Shown in pieces: positions 1 to 10,732 of a stretch of 41,631 nucleotides of DNA. Position numbers and translations under genes: made by a program. Position 1 is the first letter of the stretch. Every line of letters begins with the position of its first letter. The notes under the pieces are model-generated. The model worked only from the letters and a program-made list of their open reading frames with translations. It was not told the origin of the DNA and did not search any database. The stretch comes from Podila epigama (taxonomy: Eukaryota > Mortierellomycota > Mortierellomycetes > Mortierellales > Mortierellaceae): the NCBI GenBank assembly GCA_015679605.1, contig JAAAVE010000045.1, forward strand, positions 1 through 41,631, read 5' to 3'.

Positions 1-1190
1 GTGTCTTCATCGGAGAGCAGCGTGTCGTCGCTTTCGTCCTCGGCAGTGTCATCATTGTCTGTAGGCAAGACATGGGGCTCAACCTTGATTCTCTTGCAAG
101 GTTCCTTTCTTGCCGTTCTTTCAGCTTTCCTCCGAATGCATTTACCGGCAGACAGCGTTTGATTTGCAGCCTTTGTGGACCTCGTATGTCTCGCAGACCT
201 CTGTGTATTCAACTTGACTGTTGCCAGCTGTCTTTTACCAGGTCCATCAACATGCCTGGCTGCAGAGTCGAAGCCGTGGTGGCCATGGGCTTTAAAGCTG
301 TTCAGAAAGTGTTTGCCGACATATATCCGAAAGCCCTTTGCATGAGGATTGTGGTCTGTTTTCAGCCTGTTCACTTCTCTGTTCTGGTAGTGAGTGACTG
401 CAAAAAATGTTGTCTCGTCGAAGGCAAACGACCACGACGCGACCACGACTTCACCCCTTTGGTTGCTATACTGGACAAGTAGAAACTGAGGCTGGTATTT
501 TCTGAACGAGGATACAACAAAGATGTGGCTGCCATTCGTTTCGTTTGACGCCACTCTCGACGCGTTATTCGAAAGCCGGACGCTGGCAAAGGAGATGATG
601 TTATTCATCAGGTGTTGGCCGCTAGAAACTCCGTCCGGATGGCGATACCAGTGCAGGTCTTGACCGACATCTTCCTGTTTGTGCTTTCTGTCGATCTGCC
701 ATTGACTGTCGACGTATCGATATTTGGGTGGATGAATGCGCTCGATCTGCATAAAAATTTCGTAATAGCCAGTGGGGTTCAGGTTTGCTGCTTGAAGACG
801 GAAACTAGGGAACAAGGAGCGACCGGATTTGGTGACAATCATCTCGTTCTGAGCAGCGTTGAACACGCGCCAAAGAGAGCAGTCCACAAGAGACAGCTGA
901 GGCAATGATTCCGAAGTGCTTGCTGCATGCGTCACATCTAAAGGCATCATGGGGCTCCCTGTGCCTCGTAAGGATGATGTGGTGGATGCATGGTCGTGGA
1001 TTGATCTGTTACACTGCCTCTCGTTAAGTGTGCCAGATTTTCGATTGGCGAGTGTTTCTCTCCGTCTCACTGAAGGACCATCTTGAGGTCCAGCCCCGAG
1101 GTCGCTGCCTTGCAAAGGAGTATTGCTCTGGTGAGCTCTTCTATGATGTGCATGTACATGTTTAGTTTTCGGGGCTCTGGCGGTGGTCAT
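1..1190 (-). CDS. T-box transcription factor (C-terminus cut by window edge)
   Basis: Reverse-strand frame open from ATG at 1190-1188 to base 3, 396 codons without an intron or stop; an in-frame TAA lies 19-21 bases upstream of the ATG, so this is the first possible start in the frame. Residues about 101-290 are a T-box DNA-binding domain: the N-terminal block NEMIVTKSGRSLFP (115-128), a W-x-DRKHK stretch near 164-171, HPDG (184-187), RLSNN (205-209), KYQPQ (231-235), AVTHYQN (264-270) and NPHAKGFR (281-288). The spacing and order match animal T-box proteins. The first 100 residues are polar. After the T-box comes a basic stretch (about 313-368), a sumoylation-like IKVE (368-371) and an acidic Asp/Glu tail. 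T-box factors are sequence-specific regulators best known from animal development and also found in some early-branching fungi but not in Dikarya. The target genes and any further C-terminal exons are unknown. Confidence 0.93.
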   Translation of the reverse strand, partial: MTTARAPKTKHVHAHHRRAHQSNTPLQGSDLGAGPQDGPSVRRRETLANRKSGTLNERQCNRSIHDHASTTSSLRGTGSPMMPLDVTHAASTSESLPQLSLVDCSLWRVFNAAQNEMIVTKSGRSLFPSFRLQAANLNPTGYYEIFMQIERIHPPKYRYVDSQWQIDRKHKQEDVGQDLHWYRHPDGVSSGQHLMNNIISFASVRLSNNASRVASNETNGSHIFVVSSFRKYQPQFLLVQYSNQRGEVVVASWSFAFDETTFFAVTHYQNREVNRLKTDHNPHAKGFRIYVGKHFLNSFKAHGHHGFDSAARHVDGPGKRQLATVKLNTQRSARHTRSTKAANQTLSAGKCIRRKAERTARKEPCKRIKVEPHVLPTDNDDTAEDESDDTLLSDED

Positions 1191-3383
1191 GAACACTTGC
1201 AAGAGTAGTTACTTACTTTTTTGTTTGTGTCATTGTTTGAGGATCGACAGCAGTGCATAAAATGATGGCTAACTCCTAACCCAATCAGATTTCACATGTT
1301 AACCATGTATGATCAGATCAGTGTTGAAAGTCTTCTATCGCAATAAAGTTATGGCAACACTCGAAATCACCCATCAATCAGCCAACCAATCATTCGTGAA
1401 AGAATGACGCGCAAAAAAAAAAATAAAATAAAAAAAAAATAAAGAATAAAGAATAAAGACTTTTTTCCCGCCATCTGAACAGCCATAAAGAAAAAAAGAT
1501 CAACAAATTTGTGCATGCACATCCCAAAGCAACACCGTGGCATGCTGACAAAAGCAACATAAATAATAGACATCCTCAAAACGCTTCACTGCTAGGACAG
1601 GACATTGTCTACTGTGAGGTACGCAGTGTCCAGGTGTTCCATGTCGAGGCGTTACATGTCCAGTTGTTCCATGTCCAGGTAAGCCATGTCGCGGTGTGCC
1701 GTGTCCAGGTGTATCGTATCCATGTGCGGTGTGGCAAGGTATGCAATGTGTGATGTGGGAATGAATCCATGGTATAGAGCGAATCGCCGTATATTCTGTC
1801 CGTTCCGTCCAACACAATGTTGCTCTCTAACTTGTCAATAAGAGGCGAGAAGCGCCTAGGGAAATGACCAGCATGCAGGCCAAACCTTACCTGTTGGTCT
1901 TGCTAACACTTTTTCAGAATATTTGCAAAATATGGAGAGGATAATGTTTTTTCTTTTTTTTGGAAGAAGAAAGGACAAAGGCAAGTCTGCGCAAAAAAAA
2001 AAAAAAAAAAAGGGATGTGATGTCATGATATTATCAGTTTATGGTTGTTGGAGCCGTGAAAATAAAAAGGATGAGACTGATAACCATGAGATGGAAGCTG
2101 CAAAGGTCGGAATGAGGACTCATGTTCGTTATCAGAATTACAAACGTAAACACTCACATGCAGACCGATGGTTGTATCTTTTTTGACTCGCGTTTCAAGG
2201 CCCCTTTAATTGAGGTTGACCATTACTGGTTACTTGGTTTAGTCCTTATCAGGTTCAACTGAGAAGAGAACGCAACCGAGACTGTTGAACGACGTGAGAA
2301 ACTAGAAGCTAGTAGTTGCGTAACATCAAAGGCGTAAGCATAGGTGGCATCAAAGAAAAGTACGTGTCGCACGAATGTGTTGTGAACAAAAAGCAATGTC
2401 GCTACGAACGCGTTGGCAGCCACAAGAAGGAGGGGAGGAAGAGGTGTATAAAAATAGAAAGAGAATTTCATGTTGAGGTCAGAAAGCGAAGATTGAAAGG
2501 TTAGAAAAGAGGTGAGGGTTACGCGAGGTGTGAAAAGGAGAGTGTCATCGCAATGTGTCCAAACGGTGAAGAGTGGAACGGTCAAGAAAAGAATGAGATA
2601 AGAAAATGGGAGAACTATGCAATTGACGTGCTCAAAAAAAGGGCCGTTTTCCTTGTTTCCTTAAAAGATTGCAATGCACTACATGTTTCAGTGAGGATTC
2701 AGCACTCTGGAGTCCTTACCACGAAAATATTAGAGCCAGAGAGAACTCGAGTGTAGAAAAAAAATAATAGCCTAATCACAGAGCTTCAGAGGCATCATGC
2801 CACATGGTTCCTGGCCGCTGTCAATGATCAATGCTGAACGTGTCTCGGGTTCTGGCTTTGAAGTACTTCCTAGGCACCGTTCTACCTCAGATCAACATGG
2901 CCATTAGACCATCAAGGCAAAGATGATCGGTCAATGGGCAATTGAGCAATACCTCGAACATTTGTCGCGGAGAGTCTTGACGAACAGGACAAGATCATCT
3001 TTGGCAGATTGTGTCGCTCTTCCACTGACAAAGACGTGCTCAATGACAGGGGGGAACGACACTATATAGGATGCCACGGAAGGCGAGGAACAATATGAGC
3101 ACATGTCATTGATGCATAGCACAATAACAGCAAGACAAACACATCCCGATGTAGGCTTCGTGACACTTCAAGCAATGATACAAGTCAATAAAACTTGTTC
3201 ATCTTTCATTATTTGGACCCCGAGAACGATCCAAAAAAGAGAATCAGATTCTGCATGCAAAGGAGATCAGCCCCAGGAAATCGGCCAAGTATCTTGTCTT
3301 TCAAGTTTCAACCGGTGCTGTGCCAGATACAACTGACGAGTAGTCAGTTTATGTATTAGCGCCCATTTATCCTGTAACCTACT
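1191..3383. other. Intergenic region between T-box gene and CHCHD5-like gene
   Basis: About 2.2 kb lying upstream of the T-box gene and downstream of the twin-CX9C gene, so it should hold the T-box promoter and the 3' end of its neighbour. It contains an A-rich stretch at 1412-1450, a seven-unit 15-bp minisatellite (1628-1732) and an A run near 1993-2013. Open frames here are short, low in complexity and show no family resemblance. I see no tRNA and no convincing exon. Confidence 0.6.
1628..1732. repeat. 15-bp minisatellite, seven imperfect units
   Basis: Seven consecutive 15-base units, each close to GTCCAGGTGTTCCAT (the first unit, 1628-1642), with increasing divergence towards the right. 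Because 15 is a multiple of three, every frame through it encodes a five-residue repeat, such as an H-G-x-P-G pattern on the reverse strand. That explains the open frames there and does not mean a protein is made. Confidence 0.85.
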
Positions 3384-4014
3384 CTATGCGCCGCCACGGT
3401 ATCCATAATTTGCAGCTGAAGGTTTGCTCTCACTAGCCTTTTGATCTGCTGAGGGTGATGCTCGAGGAGGACCGGAAGCTGGGAGTTTACCATGCTCTTC
3501 TGTGCAGTGGAAAAGTCGCTTGAGTGACTCAAGGCAAATGCTAGGATCTTCTTGGTTCTTCATGACACAGGCGTCGTACTCCTTGATAAAAGGATCACAC
3601 ATTTCCTTCACATGCTTAATAATCGGGACGCTATCAACGAGCAGACGGTGCAGCGATCCAAGTTCAACGTAGAAGTAGCAAAGAAAAGGAAACAAACGAA
3701 AAGAAGGTAATAGGGAAAAGGATGAAAAAGAAAAGAATGATAAAAGAGAGAAGAAAATATGTACGTTAAAAGCGTTAGTGTTTCGGTTGGAATCCACACA
3801 GCTGTGTTGCATCAAGTGCCATTGTTCAACAAAAAAAAAGAAAAGAAAACAAGCTCAATTACTTGTCCTCGGAACACTTGGCCAATGCCCTCTTTTGCGT
3901 AATGCATTTCATGTCCCAGTTGGATGGGTTGTCAGTGACGCATTTCTGGTACAACTCAAGCTGGAGACCGCAATGCTTGGTCACCAGAGCCACAGTGTTG
4001 TCTGTTACGTCCAT
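3384..4014 (-). CDS. Twin-CX9C intermembrane-space protein, CHCHD5/Mix14 type
   Basis: Two exons, 4014-3863 and 3630-3384, joined over a GT-AG intron (3862-3631), give 132 residues. The mature product has two twin-CX9C (CHCH) helical hairpins. The first is CGLQLELYQKC plus CITQKRALAKC, and the second CDPFIKEYDAC plus CLESLKRLFHC. The exon join falls exactly between the hairpins and yields CSEDNVPIIKHVKEMC, the same layout as human CHCHD5 (double CHCH, about 110 residues) and yeast Mix14. Such proteins are imported into the mitochondrial intermembrane space and oxidised by Mia40. The tail after the second hairpin is Pro/Ser/Ala-rich and disordered. An alternative ATG at 4029 would add five residues. 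No cleavable presequence is visible, as expected for a Mia40 substrate. The molecular function of the family is poorly defined. Confidence 0.88.
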
Positions 4015-4280
4015 GTGGAAAATGCCCATATAATGGTGAACAAGGAAAATAATAAGAGACTGATGCAAGTGAGGTGCGGAGCAGGCGAAGCTGGTGGCTG
4101 TATTTTGATTTCGGGGGAAAAAAAAATTATGTGTTCTCTTATTTTTTTTAAACACGCGACCGTTTTTGAATGGCAAACACATTTGGAACGCCTATCTCGG
4201 GCTAGCGTAGGAAGGAACGGGACCCAAAACCCACACACCCCGTTTGTCAGTCTGTTGAATCTATTTCATACAATGATCCA

Positions 4281-7200
4281 TCAACATAAACAACATGAAC
4301 AATGGTGCACTTTCATATATCTCACCTTTTCTGAAGAAGCGGTTGCTGCCTTGGGATGGAGGTTCGACCCTGCCACACCAAGATTGGGCTCCATCGAAGG
4401 GTCCGTCAAAGAAGTTGCTGCTGCTGTTGTGCCCATAGCAGTCGACACATCAAGGGCTTCTACCTGATCATCAGGGCTATCACTTGCTCCCTTCGCTGCC
4501 GATTCGTCTTCCTGAACATGAGAAATTGTGGCATCCTTGTCGGCAGGCTGACGGCCACACTTGAAAAAGCCACAGCTAACACCCCAGGCTTCGCGACACA
4601 CCCAGCAGAACCGGTATCCACACAACATACAATCCACCTTGTTGCAGCCATCATCTCTCTGGATGAGAATACAGCAGTTTGGGCATGGCTTGGTATTGTG
4701 AAGCTTCCATTCAAGAGTGGTCATCTCCTTATCAGCACGGCTCTTTCCTTTACCGTTCACTTGGTCGTTGAACGCAGTAGACTTTCCACTTTTGGTTGTC
4801 TTCACGCGCTTGTTCCTAGAGTCTTTCGATCTTTTCTCGTCCGCCACAAGTGATCTCATGTAGCTAAAGCAATCCTCGCCCTCGTGATGACTGGATTGTC
4901 CGCATTGAAAACACAGTTCACGTTGGCAGTTATGACTATCACACAATTGACAGAAATACAAACAAAACGTTAGAACAAAAATGCAAATACAACTTACAAC
5001 TCTAGGTCAACTCTCTGGCAAGTCAAAGAACGTACCACCAATCCCAGCGTAGCCATCGGACATGCAAGAACTGAAGCTCTTTCCACTGCTCTGCCCTCGT
5101 CTCTAGACTGGAAAGATCTTTACTGAATTGAATGATGGCCTTCTTCACTGCAGACTCTCGCTTGCTTTGGTATCGAGTCATGACCTTGCGAACAATAGTA
5201 GGTCGAGGACGTTTCAAGGTTGTCTGAGATATATGGTCAGGGATACTGCCCGTCCTGTCAGATTCTGCTGTTGTCAAGTCGGACACGAGTGATGTTGAAG
5301 ATGCTGGATTTCCAGATGTATGGTGCATATGTTCACCGCCATTCGAGTCTGGCGTCTCAAATGAGTCCCCTTCATTGGCTTTGGCGGGACTTGATTCCGT
5401 ACGTCGCCTCGATGTAGAACCTGCATCCACAGTCAGATATAAATCAAACAGGTTAAGCAAAGAGTCCATAACTGTTCGATAAATCTCGAGTACGCCAGAG
5501 GTGCCAGTACGGCGACCTCGTTGTTGTATTGATCCTGCTGTGCGTGGAGGATTGTCCTGAATATGACCACCGTTGGCGGTCGGTCTTGAGACAAGTGGCG
5601 GTGCCACGATTGTATTTGAGTGGCCCCTTGATTGCAGTGTCATTTCTTGGCCCTGGTTTAGACGTGTGTCATTGGGTGATGGCTGCACTTGATGCTGCTG
5701 TGATGAGGAGACCAAAGTTCGGAAGCTTAAATTCGAGAGGTAAGACTGTGCCATGGATGTTAAGCGAGGAAGGTCGTTGTGGGTGACTGCACAAAGTGAT
5801 TGGTAGTCTTCTGTGAATGTCTTTACAAGCGTTCGAGCAAGAGCATTTTTCTCCTCAAGAACATGCTCCGAGACCCGGTACGAAGTCGAGGATGGAGAAG
5901 ATGTTGGTGAAGCGGTATCCTCCAGGTGGAAACCTCCAATGCGGATGATCTGCTCAAGGTCGGAAGCAAGAGACTCAAAGAATGGGGTCATCTCCTTAGG
6001 AGAAGCCCCAACAAGGTCTTTCTTGACCTTTGAGATGAAAACTTCGTGCTCACACTCATCGCAGAAGCGAGAAAACGAGCGATAGGGCTGGTTATAGAGC
6101 TGATACTGGTCACGAGTAGCCTGGTCAACGTACTAACATCGGCACAAAGTGAGAAAAGTAAAGTTAAAATTCCAGTCAATTAGGATAGAACATTGAAACC
6201 ATAGAAAAACAGTCGACAGAACACTTACCTTGCACCATTCTGCGAACGGAAGGACGTCCTGGCAAACTGGGCACTTGATCACTGTCACATTAAGGCCCCA
6301 CGAGTTACTAACAACCTCCTTCACATATCTGTTTTGTACACCATACATTTTTTTCGTTATGTCAGATGACAGTGACCAATAACAAAAAGTGAGAGATATT
6401 ACCCATGTTTAAAAAAGAACAAAAAAAAAAAAAGGTTTTTTAGGGAGGAACCAGTGAACCAGTCATCACCTTTGAAAACACTCGCGACAGAATTGATCTC
6501 TGCAATAATCGAGGCAAAAGTCCAAGCGAGAGTCAAAGCAGATAGAACATCGTTGTAACCAATACTCGACGTCCTCATAGCCGGGATCACCTTCAGAAGT
6601 GTCACTCTGGTCGTTGTCGTCTTGGTCATAGTCGTAGTGAGCTGCAATTTGGGAAAGCGGTGGTTGATGGTGTTGCTGATGATGATGCGTCGCCTGAAGC
6701 GACTGAGTATCCGCTAGTGAATGTCTGCGGTGATGATGGCCCGTTCGATTGCTGCTTCCAGGACTACTGTCGACCGCCATACGGTTCTGGTGGCGGGCTG
6801 CGGAGGATGATGATGACGACGCCATACGTTTCAAGTTGCCTTGCTTAAGCTGGTTGTTCAAATGAGGTCCAGGGCTGTTAGCCGCCAAGAGAGTGAAAAT
6901 CTGAAATAGACTAATAGGCAGGACTAAGCCGGGAGTGAAGACGCAGAGGAATGGGAGTGAGAAGGCAACAAGAAGGCTCTGAAAGGAAATGGCTCTCAGA
7001 CTATCAAGTGTAGGACCAAAGTGTGGTAGGACACAACGCTCGTGGATGTGGGATGGCCCGTGGCAAAGTTGGAATGGAGTGATGACAAGAAAGTGTAATG
7101 GAGTATAACGCTGTCCACGAAAGAAAGCTTGTCTAAGGGCTACAAACGAGGGAGGCTTGCGTGATGGGATAGGGATAGGTGAGGGTGCCAAGGGGGCGGC

Positions 7201-7638
7201 AACAGTGGTCAGCGAGTGTGCACGGGTCAAAGTGGGCTCAGTCTTCGAGCCAGGCACATGCAACTCAGACAGGTGGGTTGAGGAAGGAGCAGCCTGGAGG
7301 AAATGCGAGGTTGTCAATGGAACAGTGATGGTGGGGGTGGGTGAAGAACGTGGAACACTTGGAGACAATGGTAGTGGTAGTGAAGAAGGAGTGGCAGAAA
7401 AGACGACTTCTTTTGAAGGAGCCCATGCAAGTTGTAATGACTGCTTGGAAGGGCTGGGGGTGGTCAGCTCTGGCCTGTGTGGGGACTGCGAATGTCCGAC
7501 GTCCGTCCCTGCTGCTGCAGGCGTGCCCGAGGATGTAAGTATGAGTGAGCTCTCCTTTGTCGCCTTGTGAAATGAGGTATTGTCAGTTGTCTCACTGGTC
7601 TGTGGCATCTCTCTGACGTGGAGTGTTCGAATGTCCAT
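4281..7638 (-). CDS. RING-between-RING (RBR) E3 ubiquitin ligase
   Basis: Four exons, 7638-6470, 6328-6229, 6132-5036 and 4935-4281, with GT-AG introns of 141, 96 and 100 bp, give 1006 residues. RING1 spans about 364-412: CSIC, then CRDQFCREC and KCPVC, with the usual His of the C-x-H-x-F-C pattern replaced by Asp. A 370-residue linker follows. The IBR-like zinc site (about 789-811) is CHNC..CFQC..HH..C, created by the last splice junction. RING2 (873-913) has CPNC, DDGCNKVDC and CWVC; by family rule Cys886 in DGCNK is the catalytic cysteine that carries ubiquitin as a thioester. The N-terminal 360 residues are Ser/Thr/Pro-rich and include an oddly hydrophobic stretch (about 195-250), so translation may instead start at ATG 6825. 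A GTGAGA donor at 4325 and an acceptor at 4252 allow an alternative last exon ending at 4192. Substrates cannot be told from sequence. Confidence 0.88.
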
Positions 7639-8394
7639 TTACAGAGGGGTCATTCACATGGAAAACGGAACTTGTGTATATGTTTGAGTATGTGTGTGTG
7701 TGCGAACAGGTGTGTGTGACCGTGTGTACGTGTTGCCAATTTTGAAGACAGTGTTGTGGTCTGATGCGTATTCAAGTAAAGTTGAAAAACTTCAATTGCG
7801 ATTGATCTCTCTTTTTCTTTTTGTTCACAAAAAAAAAAAATAAGTATGCGTGAGAGAGCGAGAAAAAAGGAGAGGTCAGTGCAGATCATGCCGACCATTG
7901 GAATCATGCCCGGATAGCATTGGCACTTTTCAGGTCAAAAAAAGACGGGGCAGGGTTCTCTCATATTTTTAAAGGGGACAACACAGTGCGCCCAAGTTTC
8001 AGTCATCGGGTCGGCATGCAGCCTCGAGTTGGTAAAGAACCCACGCCCCTTTTTCCACAAAACCAAACCACGAGACCGAAAAATAAATCATCTTCAAAAT
8101 CAACCTTGGTGCTCGAATAAAATGCGAGTTGGTTTATTTCCTTGGAAAGAACAGCAAAAGACCAAGAATGAAGATCTACGAGTGTGGGGGGAAAAGAATA
8201 TCAACATGTTAACAAAACCATGCCTTTCCAATTTCACTCGACATTGAACAATATCAAGGCGTGTCGTTGCATTAAATCAGGAAAACGAAGGTTGTCCACA
8301 TGTTGGTTCGGACAATGTAGATAAGTTTTGAAGCATCATTTAGGAAAGCATACTGAAAAAATAAAATGATGTTGTAGTGGAGTAATACTTACAT
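7639..8394. other. Intergenic region upstream of the RBR gene
   Basis: About 750 bp between the RBR start and the S18 stop codon. It holds a GT-rich stretch near 7677-7730 and an A run at 7828-7841. Short open frames here show no recognisable protein. It should contain the RBR promoter and the S18 3' untranslated region. Confidence 0.5.
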
Positions 8395-9932
8395 TTACTT
8401 CTTCTTGGAGACACCGACGACGCGACCGCGACGACCAGTGGTCTTGGTGTGCTGACCACGGACACGGACACCCCAGTAGTGACGGAGACCACGATGGGCA
8501 CGGATCTTCTTAAGACGCTCCAAATCCTCACGCATCTGGTTGTCAAGACCGTTAGCCAAAAGCTGGGTGTACTTGCCATCGACAAAGTTCTTCTGTCTGT
8601 TAAGGAACCACTGAGGAACCTTGTACTGGGTGGGGTTCTGCATGATGGTGACGAGACGCTCGAGCTCTTCGTTGGTAAGCTCACCGGCTCTATAAACACA
8701 TAAGAAAAGGCCATAATATGAATATTCATATATCTTTTGGTAGAGGTCATCAAAATATCGTAGTCCTGAGAAATGCTTTGTCGAAGATCGATTTCCTGCA
8801 ATATCAGTAGTCATTACTCGTTCTGAAAAGGGTGTTGAATAGCTTCCTCAAACCCTGCTCCTGCCCAAATATTTTAAGGACTCATTGCTTCAAAACTGGT
8901 CGGAAAAAATAGGTAGTCCATGTGTTTCGCCAACAGACCCATCACAAGACTCATGAATCCGGTGACGTGATTCGTTCCATGAAAGATGCGTAGATGCATT
9001 CCTTGAAACAGTGCGTCCACATTACAATGAATTCATAATGCAAGCTCCTGCACTGTATCCTTATGTTTCCATTCGTCCTGATTTGTCCTGTTGACGACTT
9101 TACAAACGCACCTCTTCTTAAGGTCGATATCGGCCTTCTTGCAGACCAAGTTGGCATAACGACGACCGACACCCTTGATGTTGGTCTATAAAACAGAGTG
9201 ATTTAAAACAGTGTTAGAGACTAAAGAAAGGCTTTGTAGATCATCATCCATCTGGGACAAAAAAACATTGATGTTGGCTTTACCATGGCGAACATGATCT
9301 TGGTCTTGCCCTCCACGTTCGTGTTAAGAACACGAAGAATGTGCTGGAATTGGCCTTTCTCAGGGACAAGGAGAGACTGCGATGGGATAACAAAAGTTGA
9401 AAAATTCCATGGTTAGGATCTGATGATGAATGAATTCTGAGTGTTTCTTGCCTGTCCTTCCACTGATTGCAAATTTGATGGTTTGTCGCTTCTATTTTCT
9501 ATCAGTATCGATACGTCAATGCCGGATGGTCGAAAAGACTACTATATGTCCTGAAATATGCATTCCTGCATATTGACGTTTACTGAAGAGATGGATGGCT
9601 CGATCGATGGTTTCTTTTGAAGGTGTTTAGCATTGGATGTGTATCTCCCCAATCATTTTTGGACTTGGCGCACCATTTTGAAAATTTGGAAGAGAGTTTT
9701 CACAAATTATGCCTGCAAACCTTTTGTAAATCTGATGTGAGATATTCCCCTTAAGTTAAAATCTTTGCGCTCAGATTTTTTTTTTTGTGTCGCAATCTAT
9801 CTCGCGCCTGAACGAGCTCTATCCACTGTCCGTCTGCAATTTTGGCCCCGTCGACAAGTGGCTTCCTGCTCTGGTTAATAGACTAGGAGCCATTATTTTC
9901 GGACTAGAGCCTGTCTTTGACTAATTCACCAT
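8395..9932 (-). CDS. RPS18: 40S ribosomal protein S18 (uS13)
   Basis: The protein-coding exons 9376-9284, 9185-9112 and 8689-8395 encode 153 residues that match eukaryotic S18 throughout: [38 protein letters not shown], then [14 protein letters not shown], the [20 protein letters not shown] stretch and a C-terminal SKKK. S18 sits in the head of the small subunit near the P-site tRNA and the large-subunit bridge. The first visible exon starts with Ser right after a CAG acceptor, so the initiating ATG must lie alone in an upstream exon. The best candidate is ATG 9932-9930 followed by GTGAAT (intron 9929-9377); ATG 9676-9674 followed by GTGCGC is the alternative. The intron 9111-8690 is unusually long (422 bp). 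Total length with Met is 154 residues against 152 in human. It is divergent from the L19 gene. Confidence 0.95.
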
Positions 9933-10732
9933 GTTTCTTTATGGGAAAACGCCGCTAATGTTAATAAGCCAAAAAAAAAAAAAAAAAAAAAAAGTTATTA
10001 AGCAGAAGAAACACATGTATTTGGGTTTGGGGAGAAAATAAAAGAATAGGACATTCCTCTTTCTGTTATTAGAGAAACGCATGATTTTAATGAGGATAGA
10101 GCTCGAATGGAACATCTATATTTTTGAGCAGTTAAATGGAGTAGTTGTTAACGTCTCCGTGCTATTTTAGATAACTATGGCTTGGGTTTGTTGTTCAGTG
10201 ATGGCGGTCTTGTCCACCACATGCTACAGAATCCATGGCCTCCAAACCCTTCTAAGGTGGAAAGTAGAGCACACCGCGGGGCCAGACTATGTGTCGTTGC
10301 ATACCTGTGAAGTTATTTTGAGCTAGCTTCTTTTTATACTTCCCATGCTACTGTAGCTCAATCCGTTTCTCGCCAAAGTTGTCGTCGACTGATGATGGAT
10401 TCGACTCCCTCGTTTACTTTTCCATGGAACCAGTTGATAGTTGAGTCGATGACAGTCAGCATCGTTCATATAAAATACGACTTGCATTGTTCTTGGTGGA
10501 TGCTATGCATCTTTGTTTTGATTGTTTGAATATAAGGGCCGAAAGGAGCTTTCGGTGCTTGTGCTCAAAGTCCACAATGACTGGGAACCACGCGAGAACT
10601 ATTTATTATTTTTTCATAACATTGAATTAAGGGGCTGAAAAATTTAAGCCAGTCATCACGTGTGAGCCACTGGATACTTTTTGCCCGATTCTGCGGATTA
10701 CAGCACTCCTCCTTTTCAAAATCTCATCAAAA
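9933..10732. promoter_or_regulatory. Divergent spacer between RPS18 and RPL19
   Basis: About 800 bp separating the two candidate start codons; it should contain both promoters. It carries a 24-base A run at 9970-9993, which is a T tract upstream of the S18 start in its sense, and a CACGTG palindrome at 10657-10662 about 70 bases before the proposed L19 start. No open frame with family resemblance is present. The assignment as a shared promoter is inference from the gene order. Confidence 0.5.
10657..10662. promoter_or_regulatory. CACGTG E-box upstream of RPL19
   Basis: A perfect CACGTG palindrome preceded by T (TCACGTG, a Cbf1/Tye7-like bHLH site in other fungi) lies about 70 bp upstream of the proposed L19 start. 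A single six-base site can occur by chance, so only its position supports it. Confidence 0.3.

Noticed and set aside
1628-1732. CRISPR-like direct repeats
   Set aside because: Units are contiguous without spacers and the genome is eukaryotic.
1500-1817. Open frame with an H-G-x-P-G pentapeptide repeat
   Set aside because: Direct result of the 15-bp minisatellite, open on both strands.
2223-2585. 120-codon reverse-strand frame, hydrophobic and Ser/Thr-rich
   Set aside because: No conserved motif, no matching splice context and a composition like noncoding AT-rich DNA; it lies in the T-box upstream region.
2931-3122. 63-codon reverse-strand frame with a protein-like stretch VFVSGRATQSAKDDLVLFV
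   Set aside because: Could be a stray exon, but I found no partner exon, family match or convincing start; left out.
3778-4467. 229-codon plus-strand frame
   Set aside because: Runs antisense through CHCHD5-like exon 1, the spacer and the RBR 3' end; no recognisable domain.
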